Origin: Planctomycetota bacterium
Lineage (GTDB): Bacteria > Planctomycetota > Phycisphaerae > Phycisphaerales > UBA1924
Direction: 5' to 3'
Assembly: GCA_023432465.1 (NCBI GenBank)
Contig: JAEYUO010000042.1
Coordinates: forward strand, 41,296-105,295
DNA: 64,000 nt
Positions 42,210 to 50,756 of the stretch are shown piece after piece; positions within the stretch are counted from its first letter, which is position 1; the number at the start of each line of letters is the position of its first letter. The notes under the pieces are model-generated. The model saw nothing but the letters and a program-made list of their open reading frames with translations, was not told where the DNA came from and ran no database searches. The translations under genes were made by a program, and so were the position numbers.

Positions 42210-45200
42210 CGCGAGCCTCCCGACGCCCGGTACTTGGTGCCCTTCGCCTTGCCCTCAACGACCGCGGCGCCGGACTCGACGAGTTGCTTGAGCACCGCGC
42301 GGGCAGTGGCGGGGTCGCACTTGAGGTGTTCTTGTACGTCGGCGTTGGTGATGACCTTGCGCAGGCCAAGAAGCGTCTTGATCGCCGCGACCTGGCCGGC
42401 GATGGCGCCGGGAGTGGGGCTGTTGGACGACTTGGCAGCGGCGGCGCCCTCATCGAAGATGGGGCCGGGAGACTCCAGCGTGATCTGGCCGTCCTTTTGC
42501 TCCCAGAGCACCGGGCCGGATTCGGTCGAAGCGCCGTTGCGCCGCCGACCGCGACGCCCGGAAGCGCCCTCAGGCGGCGCACCGTTGTCGGCAGATGGAG
42601 TCGGCAACTCGATAACCGGCGTTGGCAGACTCTCGTTGAGCGGGATGTCCCAGTAGGGGTCGTGCTTCTTGCAGAAGGCCTCCAACCCAATAGCTTGGAG
42701 TTCATCGAATCCAGCGAGGCACAGTTTCGATGCCTCGGGACTCGACTTGTGTCCAAATGTCGAAAGGACGTGAGCGTACTGCTCGCGAGACAGTCCGTAA
42801 GCGTCAGCGACCACCGCATCTATCGCAGAACGCACAGCCCATCGCGCCTTGTCCCCGGCCAGGGCTGGCCAAGCAAATGGCTGTCTTTCGACTTCGCGCC
42901 ATTCGTCGCCAAATTGTTCACGCCACAAGGGCATGTACGCCGAGTGCAACGCCGCCAATCGCATCGCCCCGTGTGCGAGCATTAGTCGCGTCGCTTGATC
43001 GAGCCCCGGAATCGGAATCGTCTCAACGATGAAGAGACTGAGATTCGGGCCGATTTGCATCCGAATAGTGAAGTCAAAGGAGAACGTGCCGAGCAACGAC
43101 GCGATAGTCAATGCATGACTGTTTGGCCTACGACTCGGAAGGGTCTCTGCGATGACACTATTGATCGCGCTCAGCCCTGGACACACCACCGCAAACACGG
43201 CGCTCCGCTCATTGGTGAGTGGAGATCCGCACGTTTGTCGTGCCATAAGGCGAAAGTACCGAAGGCGTGGAGCGATCTGAGTCAGCTTTTCCCGCACCGC
43301 CGATGCAGATGAAGAGCAGTCGAGCCCGAGTGTCGGCACTGGATTCCAGTGGCTTCCTGGCTCGCCTGGCCAGAGCAGGTTGTGAATCTGAATCGACCGT
43401 CCTTCCAGACATGGGATGATGCCAAGTTCGAGACTCTTGGAGAGTCCCTCCGACGTGCGAGTATCTACGTCGCGGAGATCTGGGATCTCATGTAGGCGCG
43501 TGAAGTGGTGTCCGAACAACCGTTTGTTCACTTCCTGCGTTAGGTCAATGTGCCATCGCTTCAACACGTCACCAAGCCGCTCGTGGTGCGGTGCGTAGAT
43601 CGCGCCACATACGTGAGCGTCTGCGGTTGTCCGAGTCTCCAGCAGCGTAAGATGCTCCGAACTCGCGCTCTCTGCGAACTCCCACGGGTAATCAGCCCAT
43701 GCGGACGTGTCAAACAGGGCTTGGTCGTCGAGTTGACGAAACATCGCAGGAAAGCCGCTCCTTCGGACACCCCGGAGGTCAATCACAATCACATCAAACT
43801 GCACAACGCCGGGTAGATCCGTAAACAGAGAATTAGTGTTGACAAAGCCCGCGATCCGAGCGATCCTGCGCCCAGTCCAAAAGCGGCGACGCAGCCATGT
43901 GACCTCCTTGTTCCTGTGGAAACCATCAGGCACGACGATTCCGACGTACTGGCAAGACAAATCAGCGAAGCGTGCCGCAAAACACGCGTACAAGTCCATG
44001 CCCCCGTGAGCATCATCCAAAAGGGCTTTAGCAATCCGCGTGAACTCATCGCGGTGGTGGTTCGCGTCAGCGATTTGACGTAGCGTTTCTGAATCACCCG
44101 CGAGCCGCTGAATAGCCTCCTCGACCGCTCCAGGTACGCCTTTCTGGAACTCGGGGTCGACCACTGCCAGAAGTTCGGGTAACTGAACCTCGACCACATC
44201 CCAGGGTGGGTTTCCCAGCACGGCATGAAAACCGTTGCGTCCATGCGCAATGCCCGTCGGGTGGAACACTTCGGGGAACGCCAGGTCGTAGGGCAGTGCG
44301 GCGGGGCACTCTCCAGTTAACGCCAAGCGAAGCAGTTCATCTCGGTTTGATGGCGCCAATGAGCCCGCCGGCAGTCCCAGCCCGCGTCCGATCATCACAC
44401 GCAGGTTGTCGCCGCCGATCGCTTCGGGCAGATCGCCGGTCTCACCGACGGTCTTCAGCAGAGCGGCATAGGCGTCGTCATCGCACGCTGGCTCGCCTTC
44501 GCCGACAGCCGTGCCGAGCATGACACCGCCCGTCCACGCCGCAGCGAGCACACGGAACGGCATCAACTTGCGGTCGAGTTCACCTTTGATGGCCTGCTTC
44601 TTGCGCAGTTCATCCACATCGACGCCGACGCCCGCCTCCAGGTCACGGACCAATGACAGGGCATCGCTCAGACGCTGCGTGAACAGGCGGTCGAGGTTTT
44701 GGCGGAAGAGGTTTGCTACGGGCTGCTGTGTGCCCGGCGCCATGGTGAGTTTGTCCCAGAACGGGCCGGTGAGCGAGTTGCCCAGGACGATGCGGTGGTC
44801 GAGGAACGTGAGCGGGAACCCCTCCGCATGGCTTTCGATCCAGAGAGCGAGTTTGGCCAGTTCGACGGCGAGCGGGTTCATGTCCACGCCGTAGATGCAG
44901 TGCACCGCGACGAGGCGCCGGCAGATGCCCTCGGCCTTGGCCTGCGAGAAGCCGGTGATGCCGCCCTCTGGTGAGCGGCCGGGGAGGTACGAGAGCAACT
45001 CATCGTCGGAGTCGGGCAGATCCTTCAGACGGCGGCTGAGTTCGGCGGCGCGCTCGACGAGCTTCTGCTTGGCCGCGGCGTCGGTTTCAGCCTCGGCCTT
45101 GGCTTCGAGTTCGCTGGCCTGCTCATCGCAGAGGCGGGCTGATTCGTAGAGCCGCGCAGCAAGGAATCGGCAGGCCTCGACCAGGAAGTGTCCACTGCCA

Positions 45201-46885
45201 CAAGCTGGGTCAAGGACCTTGAGTTTGAGGATCTCGCCCGGGTTGGGGTCGTCCGGGGGGCTGCGCTCGGCGCACTGCGGGCCGAGTGTCTCCTGCACGA
45301 GGAAACGGACAAACGAATGGGGCGTGTAGTACGACCCGCTGGCCTTTCGACCCAAGCCGACGCGGAGGTAGAACCGGCCAACCGGGATGACCTCTATCCA
45401 TTCGACCTTGGTCTTCTTGCCCCGGGCAGGTGTTTCTTCATCAGCGCCGTCGGCGTCGTCCGTGGTCTCGTCGTCATCATCGCCATCCGACGTGTCGGGC
45501 GGGGGCGCCGCGGCTACCGGCTTGTACTTCTCACCCTGTGCCGCAGGGACGACGACCTCGAGCTTCTGACGGCGCAGGCGGCACATGGGCTCCGTTGAGA
45601 TGCCCGGCTCCAGTTCGAGCAGGGCCTCGTAGACGCGGCCGAGGTCTTCGACATCGAGTGGCCCATAGTGAACGCGCTCGCGGCTGGCAGCGCCGCGCTT
45701 GGGCGAGGTCCAGAGGAGGCGATCAAGCAGGTGTGCGACGGCCTGCTCGCCCCACTTCAGTTCGGCCAGGAGCGGGGCCGACTGGGCGCCAAAGAGCGCG
45801 CCGCCGAGCGGACGGACAGTCAGGCCCGGGTGATCCACGCCCTTCTCGAACATGCTGAAAAGGATGCGGAGACCATCCTCAAGGAAGCGCCCGGACTGAG
45901 CACCCTCATCGAGGACCATTCGGACGACCTTCGCGAGTGCGGTGCTCGGGGAATACGTGTTCCTCCACAGCGTGGAAGAGGCGAAGCGGAACACCCGCGA
46001 TGGATCGCTGGTCGTCTCGCACTTGAGGATGAAGAGCAGGCGGTAGACGACAACCAAGCCCTCGTGCCAGAGTTGCTTGGCGAGGGCGGACTTGTCGGCG
46101 GCGGCAGCGAGGCGCTCGCGGTTGGCATCGTTGTCGATGATGCTCTGAATGAACTCCTCGACGGCCAAGCGTGCCTGAACACGCAGTTCCTTGGTGACCT
46201 TGTTCTGTTTGAGCCTCGCCTCTTCGACGATCTCAGGGAGGGCTTTGGCGCCGGCCGGCGACGCGAGAGCGAGCAGGAGGAGGTAACTGTCGGGAATTTC
46301 GCGGCACCCGGCCCAGGCGGTCAGGTCGAACTCGAGGAACGAGTCAGGGCGGGTAGGGTCGCAGATCAGCAAACGGAGCTGCGTGCCGTTGGTGAGGAGG
46401 CCGAGGCGCTCGCCCGAGGCCAGGAGCACGCGCTGTGCGATGCGTGTCGGGCTGTAGCGGTACGCGTGTCCCCGCCTGGTGGGGGCATCAAGGTCGGCAT
46501 CGAAGTCGGTGGTCCAGCAACGGATGTGCGGGGGAGCGGCTTCGGAGCCGGGAGCCGCGGCCTGCATGAGGGCACCGCCGGATTCGAGGCCCTCGCGGGT
46601 TTGCACCTCCTGCGCATCGTCAAGGGTGGCATAACCGAGTCGCGAAGTCAGCGGATCCAGGACCTTGTTGGAGATCGCGAGCGGGCCGCTATTGGCCGAA
46701 ATGTCGCGGATCTTCCGCTGAAAGACCTTCCACTCATCGCCGACCTTCTGTCCGCTCAGGCCGGTTGAATCTGGCAGCAGCTTCAGCTTCGCCAGGGCCC
46801 GCTCGAGTTCGAATCGGACAAAGGGCTCTGGCAGAGCGGGACCGCTGAGCGTCAGGTGTCCGAAGCGCAGAAAGTCAAGCGCCAT
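42206..46885 (-). CDS. Eco57I/DrmMI-like DNA methyltransferase (possible restriction fusion)
   Basis: A 1559-residue protein. An N-terminal type II/IIG-like section (YSPTRIAQRVLLASGERLGLLTNG) precedes motif I, LDPACGSGHFLV (about 557), and the catalytic motif IV, GNPPWDVVE (about 889), the NPPW form of adenine methylases. The next ~500 residues (about 890-1390) probably contain the target-recognition domain and are visibly less GC-rich. A winged-helix-like C-terminus (TNADVQEHLKCDPATARAVLKQL) ends the protein. It overlaps the SNF2 gene by 11 bases. DISARM class 1 DrmMI is the closest well-known relative; whether it also cuts is not visible. Confidence 0.85.
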   Translation of the reverse strand: MALDFLRFGHLTLSGPALPEPFVRFELERALAKLKLLPDSTGLSGQKVGDEWKVFQRKIRDISANSGPLAISNKVLDPLTSRLGYATLDDAQEVQTREGLESGGALMQAAAPGSEAAPPHIRCWTTDFDADLDAPTRRGHAYRYSPTRIAQRVLLASGERLGLLTNGTQLRLLICDPTRPDSFLEFDLTAWAGCREIPDSYLLLLALASPAGAKALPEIVEEARLKQNKVTKELRVQARLAVEEFIQSIIDNDANRERLAAAADKSALAKQLWHEGLVVVYRLLFILKCETTSDPSRVFRFASSTLWRNTYSPSTALAKVVRMVLDEGAQSGRFLEDGLRILFSMFEKGVDHPGLTVRPLGGALFGAQSAPLLAELKWGEQAVAHLLDRLLWTSPKRGAASRERVHYGPLDVEDLGRVYEALLELEPGISTEPMCRLRRQKLEVVVPAAQGEKYKPVAAAPPPDTSDGDDDDETTDDADGADEETPARGKKTKVEWIEVIPVGRFYLRVGLGRKASGSYYTPHSFVRFLVQETLGPQCAERSPPDDPNPGEILKLKVLDPACGSGHFLVEACRFLAARLYESARLCDEQASELEAKAEAETDAAAKQKLVERAAELSRRLKDLPDSDDELLSYLPGRSPEGGITGFSQAKAEGICRRLVAVHCIYGVDMNPLAVELAKLALWIESHAEGFPLTFLDHRIVLGNSLTGPFWDKLTMAPGTQQPVANLFRQNLDRLFTQRLSDALSLVRDLEAGVGVDVDELRKKQAIKGELDRKLMPFRVLAAAWTGGVMLGTAVGEGEPACDDDAYAALLKTVGETGDLPEAIGGDNLRVMIGRGLGLPAGSLAPSNRDELLRLALTGECPAALPYDLAFPEVFHPTGIAHGRNGFHAVLGNPPWDVVEVQLPELLAVVDPEFQKGVPGAVEEAIQRLAGDSETLRQIADANHHRDEFTRIAKALLDDAHGGMDLYACFAARFADLSCQYVGIVVPDGFHRNKEVTWLRRRFWTGRRIARIAGFVNTNSLFTDLPGVVQFDVIVIDLRGVRRSGFPAMFRQLDDQALFDTSAWADYPWEFAESASSEHLTLLETRTTADAHVCGAIYAPHHERLGDVLKRWHIDLTQEVNKRLFGHHFTRLHEIPDLRDVDTRTSEGLSKSLELGIIPCLEGRSIQIHNLLWPGEPGSHWNPVPTLGLDCSSSASAVREKLTQIAPRLRYFRLMARQTCGSPLTNERSAVFAVVCPGLSAINSVIAETLPSRRPNSHALTIASLLGTFSFDFTIRMQIGPNLSLFIVETIPIPGLDQATRLMLAHGAMRLAALHSAYMPLWREQFGDEWREVERQPFAWPALAGDKARWAVRSAIDAVVADAYGLSREQYAHVLSTFGHKSSPEASKLCLAGFDELQAIGLEAFCKKHDPYWDIPLNESLPTPVIELPTPSADNGAPPEGASGRRGRRRNGASTESGPVLWEQKDGQITLESPGPIFDEGAAAAKSSNSPTPGAIAGQVAAIKTLLGLRKVITNADVQEHLKCDPATARAVLKQLVESGAAVVEGKAKGTKYRASGGSR

Positions 46886-49800
46886 GCTTGCCTCCTGCGG
46901 CGGCCAGAGCCTCAGGCACGACCATCAGGATGCCGAGCGGTGTGATCTCCGGCTCGCTCAGGTTCTGTCGGGCGTTGAGCCGATCGAGCCGGGAGTGATA
47001 GGACTTGAGCACGGCCTCAACTTCGCTTCGGAACTTCGTCGATTGGCTGGCGTCGCCTCGAAGGTTTTCCAGCTTGGCCAGCGGCGTTGTCGCGGGGGCC
47101 GCGGCCGGCTTGGCTTGCTTTGCCTGCGCAGCCTCGAAGAGGGCCGGCTGGCTCGCCTTCGAGGCCGCACCCGGGATCAGGTCGGCCGCACGCTCTGACA
47201 CCCAGCGTTCGAGCTCGGTCCGCTCATTCACGACCGACTCACGGGCTTCCTTGGTGAAGGCCTGTCCAGTCGCCATGAAGCCGGCGGCGGCGGCAACGCC
47301 GGCCGTGCGGGTCAGGTCGGCAGCGCCGCCCACCCACCGCGCAAAGTGCTTATCCCAGACGCCCGTCGGGCTGATCGCGCGGTCGGGATCGGCGGCGGCC
47401 AGCCATGCGTGAGGATCTTCCGAGTATGTCGGAGGCTTGACTTCGGCCACGTTCACGCTGACGACGCGTTCCAACTCACGCCCGGCCCCACTCATGATGC
47501 GTGCCAGGAAGGTGCAGATCAGCGTTGGTTCGGCGACGGCGCCCGCCACGGCGGAAGCGCGCGGATCGACCCCGCCGGCGCCACCGGCGCCATCGCCAAG
47601 TGATGTGTGCCGCACTCGGTCGATGGCGTGCCGCACGAGCGGGTGTGAGCGGCCGAGGAACCCGACGGGACGCTTCTGTGCGTCGAAGAGCACATCCTTG
47701 TTCACCGTGACCCGGGCCGACCGCGATTCGGGTTCGGCGCCGGGGGTGTCGCTGAGATCGACGCCCCAAGCCCCTGGAAGCCGTACCTCGAACGTCTGGT
47801 CCGTGATTTTGCCACGGAGATCACCTCCATCGCGGAGGATCGCACCGACCACGAATCGGGCAAGGTCGATATCCGCAGCCCGATCGCCCTCGGTCTTGGC
47901 CGTCTGTGCCTCCCGTGTTACTGCCTCCTCGGCGAACGAGCCTGCGTCGGCCAGCCAGGTGTTCGTCTTGGCTGCCTTCTCGAAGCTGCTGAAACTGCGA
48001 TCTATCTCTTCGAGCAACTCCGTCACGGCGCCACCCGCACCATCTGCCGGGTCGCCTTCCGACAGTGTGAACTTCGGCGCCGGCGTGGAGAAGAGCGACC
48101 CCTCCGAATCAATGATCCCCTGGAGCAACCGGCCCGCCGTGTGCTCGGGTGACGCTGTCACGCCAAGGGTGTTCGGCACGAAAGTCAGCATGGCCCGCTG
48201 GCGCTCGTACTTGGCGATTAGGCGGAGGAGAATGTTCTCCTCGAACGTGCCGGCCAGGTGGAGGTACCGAACGATCGGTGGGTACACCTGACCATACCGA
48301 TCGATGCGGCCGTTTCTCTGCTCCAAACGGTTGGGATTGAACGGCAACTCCAGGTGGATGAGATTGTGGCAGCGCTGGTGAAGGTTGAGGCCCTCGGCCG
48401 CAGCGTCCGTACAGACCATGATGAGGCCGTGAGTCGTGCGGAAGCGGTCGGTGGTCTCCAGCCGAACCCTCTCGGAATCGTTGCCGCTGAGCGTGAGTAC
48501 CAGCAAGCCCTCGCGCTTGAGACGCTCCGCCACGGCGTTCTGGCTTGTGGTGTACTCCGTATAGATGAGGATGTTGGCGGTCGGCAATGGCGCCCTGATG
48601 GTCTGAATCTGGCTGACCAGTTCGTCCAGCTTTGGGTCGGCAAGCTCGGCGGCCTTGGCGAGCGTGACGAGCGAACGAAGGCTGTCACGGATTGAGATGC
48701 TCCGATCGATCCGACGGCCGGCCGCCCGTGCTGTTCGCTCCAGTTCGGCTAGCTGCTGCGCGATGTCCTCAACCTCAAGCGCCTGAATCTCGTTCTCCTC
48801 GTCGGCCGTCCCGACACCAAACCGATCGAGCCGGCGCCGGACATCGCGCAGGGTTCGAATGCGCTCGCGGCGTGCCTCCTGCGATTCACCCTGATCGGCA
48901 ACGGCCGCGTCAAACCGATCGGCGACGACGTCGAGTGTGGAACGGCAGGCCGCGGCCGTCGACACGCTCCGCTTGAGAAGCGCGAAGAACGAGAGCACAT
49001 CGCTATACCGCTTGTCCCGGATGGCGCGTCTGAGCTCTGGCGCAATCAATGCAAGGAGGCCGCGGGTCAGATCGGCAAACGCCTTGTGACGGGCTGGATC
49101 AACGATGATCCGCTGGGGCAGGACCTTTCGCTCGGGGAACAGAGGCTTACCCGTCGCGGCGTCTCGAACGTGGCGCTTCAGGCGGCGGACCACATGCCGG
49201 CGGTATCGATCGCCACGAACGACGCCGCGGCCGTCGACGAGTGACGGGTCGAGCAACTCGCACAGGGATGCGAAGGAGCGGTCATTGCCGTCGTGCGGCG
49301 TGGCGGTGAGCAGGAGCAGCGAATCTGTACGGCCGGCGAGCACCTGCGCGACGCGCCGGCGAAGTGAGTCATCCGCCAAGGCACCTGCGCCGGGATCGAC
49401 GCAGTGGTGTGCCTCATCGATGATTACCAGGTCGTATGCGCTTCGCTCGAGCTCTGCCAGGACCCGTTCCTGCTTCACGAAGTCGATCGATGTCAGTGAG
49501 AGGGGGAGATGATCGAAGGGGTTGGCGCCAAGCTCCGTCTGCCGTCGAACCTCCTCAAGTTTGGCTCGATCAACGACTTGGAGTCGCAGGCCGAACCGGT
49601 CTCGCATCTCGGTTCGCCATTGCTCAAGAAGAGGGCCGGCTGGCGAGATGACCAGCACCCGCTGCACCAGCCGTCGGGCCATCAGTTCGGTCATGACGAG
49701 CCCGGCCTGAACGGTTTTGCCCAGACCGACACCGTCTGCCAGGAGCAAACGGACTCGGCTCATGGACAATGCCCGAATCACCGGTACAAGCTGATAGGGT

Positions 49801-50102
49801 TGAATCTCCAGTCGCCCAGGCTGGACGGCGAGAAGCGCGTGCGGGCCGAGGGCCTGCTCGAGCACGAACGCCTCGTGATACAGCAGCCATTCCCGCAGCC
49901 TACCGGCTTTCTTTGGGTCTACGTCGTGCCGAATCGGCTGGATCTCGTCCAATCCGTCAAGAAGTTCGATCTCCTGACCGGCAACCGTTCCGCCGAGCCC
50001 GCGCAGGCGATAAACCGCACGGCCGTGCTGCTGATCGCAGGAGACCAACTGCCATCGCAGTCCTCGTGCTTGTACCTCTGTGCCAGGAAGCAGGTCGTTC
50101 AT
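46875..50102 (-). CDS. SNF2-family helicase, DrmD-like
   Basis: A 1075-residue superfamily 2 ATPase. It has Walker A ADGVGLGKTVQAG (about 120), DEAHH (about 226), the SNF2 C-terminal motor with EGLNLHQRC and RNGRIDRYGQ (about 596), and a long ~400-residue tail rich in Ala. Architecture and size fit the DISARM SNF2 protein DrmD. It heads the first set of the array. No clear ribosome site precedes the ATG at 50102; the 54-base gap to the SLOG gene leaves room for only a minimal promoter. Confidence 0.85.
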   Translation of the reverse strand: MNDLLPGTEVQARGLRWQLVSCDQQHGRAVYRLRGLGGTVAGQEIELLDGLDEIQPIRHDVDPKKAGRLREWLLYHEAFVLEQALGPHALLAVQPGRLEIQPYQLVPVIRALSMSRVRLLLADGVGLGKTVQAGLVMTELMARRLVQRVLVISPAGPLLEQWRTEMRDRFGLRLQVVDRAKLEEVRRQTELGANPFDHLPLSLTSIDFVKQERVLAELERSAYDLVIIDEAHHCVDPGAGALADDSLRRRVAQVLAGRTDSLLLLTATPHDGNDRSFASLCELLDPSLVDGRGVVRGDRYRRHVVRRLKRHVRDAATGKPLFPERKVLPQRIIVDPARHKAFADLTRGLLALIAPELRRAIRDKRYSDVLSFFALLKRSVSTAAACRSTLDVVADRFDAAVADQGESQEARRERIRTLRDVRRRLDRFGVGTADEENEIQALEVEDIAQQLAELERTARAAGRRIDRSISIRDSLRSLVTLAKAAELADPKLDELVSQIQTIRAPLPTANILIYTEYTTSQNAVAERLKREGLLVLTLSGNDSERVRLETTDRFRTTHGLIMVCTDAAAEGLNLHQRCHNLIHLELPFNPNRLEQRNGRIDRYGQVYPPIVRYLHLAGTFEENILLRLIAKYERQRAMLTFVPNTLGVTASPEHTAGRLLQGIIDSEGSLFSTPAPKFTLSEGDPADGAGGAVTELLEEIDRSFSSFEKAAKTNTWLADAGSFAEEAVTREAQTAKTEGDRAADIDLARFVVGAILRDGGDLRGKITDQTFEVRLPGAWGVDLSDTPGAEPESRSARVTVNKDVLFDAQKRPVGFLGRSHPLVRHAIDRVRHTSLGDGAGGAGGVDPRASAVAGAVAEPTLICTFLARIMSGAGRELERVVSVNVAEVKPPTYSEDPHAWLAAADPDRAISPTGVWDKHFARWVGGAADLTRTAGVAAAAGFMATGQAFTKEARESVVNERTELERWVSERAADLIPGAASKASQPALFEAAQAKQAKPAAAPATTPLAKLENLRGDASQSTKFRSEVEAVLKSYHSRLDRLNARQNLSEPEITPLGILMVVPEALAAAGGKHGA

Positions 50103-50156
50103 GCAGGGTTAGGGTAACACTTCGCCGGTCCTGGCGCCGAACTGCTTGGGGCTGAA

Positions 50157-50756
50157 TTACTGACGCCGTGCCACGCCCCGGTGGTGTGCGCTGCATCGCG
50201 GCAGCCGTTCATCCAAGAGAAGGATTGCGCCGACGGCTGTGTCAGCTCCGAACACGCGGTCGTCTGGTTGGTTCGGATAGCGGATGCGATCGTCAACTCG
50301 CTGCTCGGCCATCCTTCCACTCCAACCGTCGACCCGGAGACCGATGATCAGGCGTTTATAGATCCATGCGAAGCAGATCTCGGACATCGTGCCCGCGCCG
50401 CCGCCGATGGCGATGACAGCGTCGGCGTGGGCCACAACCGAGTTGCGGACATGGTCCAGGCCGGAGGCAATCGCGATGTCAACAAACGCGTTGGCTTCCC
50501 CTGGGTCATGGCCGGGAACTACACCGACCGTGTCCCCAGCCTGATGTTTGGCGGACGCGCGAGCGCCACGGCAGGCCGCTTCCATCACACCACCAAGCCC
50601 GCCGGTAAGCACGCGATATCCGGCGTCGATTAGGGATCGACCGATGTCCTCGGCAAGCTTGTCTTTCACGGAACCCGCCTCCAGCTTGGCATCGCCGATC
50701 ACCGCGATGAGCGGGCGCCGGGTTGGAGAGAGTGGAGGTTGATTGGATTCGCTCAT
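50157..50756 (-). CDS. SLOG/TIGR00725-family protein
   Basis: A 199-residue Rossmann-like protein. IAVIGDA, GGLGGVMEAACRGARASA, HVRNSVVAHADAVIAIGGGAGTMSEI are the LOG/SLOG nucleotide-binding elements. It is nearer to TIGR00725 (GGG-x-GT-x-SE) than to the cytokinin LOG (PGG-x-GT). A ~50-residue C-terminal extension is unfamiliar. Its ATG overlaps the stop of the giant gene by four bases, so it is coupled. SLOG domains are recurrent in nucleotide-signalling defence systems and also in enzymes. Confidence 0.85.
   Translation of the reverse strand: MSESNQPPLSPTRRPLIAVIGDAKLEAGSVKDKLAEDIGRSLIDAGYRVLTGGLGGVMEAACRGARASAKHQAGDTVGVVPGHDPGEANAFVDIAIASGLDHVRNSVVAHADAVIAIGGGAGTMSEICFAWIYKRLIIGLRVDGWSGRMAEQRVDDRIRYPNQPDDRVFGADTAVGAILLLDERLPRCSAHHRGVARRQ

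Noticed and set aside
27217..50102. Calling the array canonical DISARM
   Set aside because: The PLD-like protein lacks HKD, DrmA and DrmB are not separate, and several extra genes are present.
50157..50756. Cytokinin LOG phosphoribohydrolase
   Set aside because: The signature is GGG-x-GTMSE rather than PGG-x-GT-x-E and the C-terminus differs; TIGR00725/SLOG fits better.
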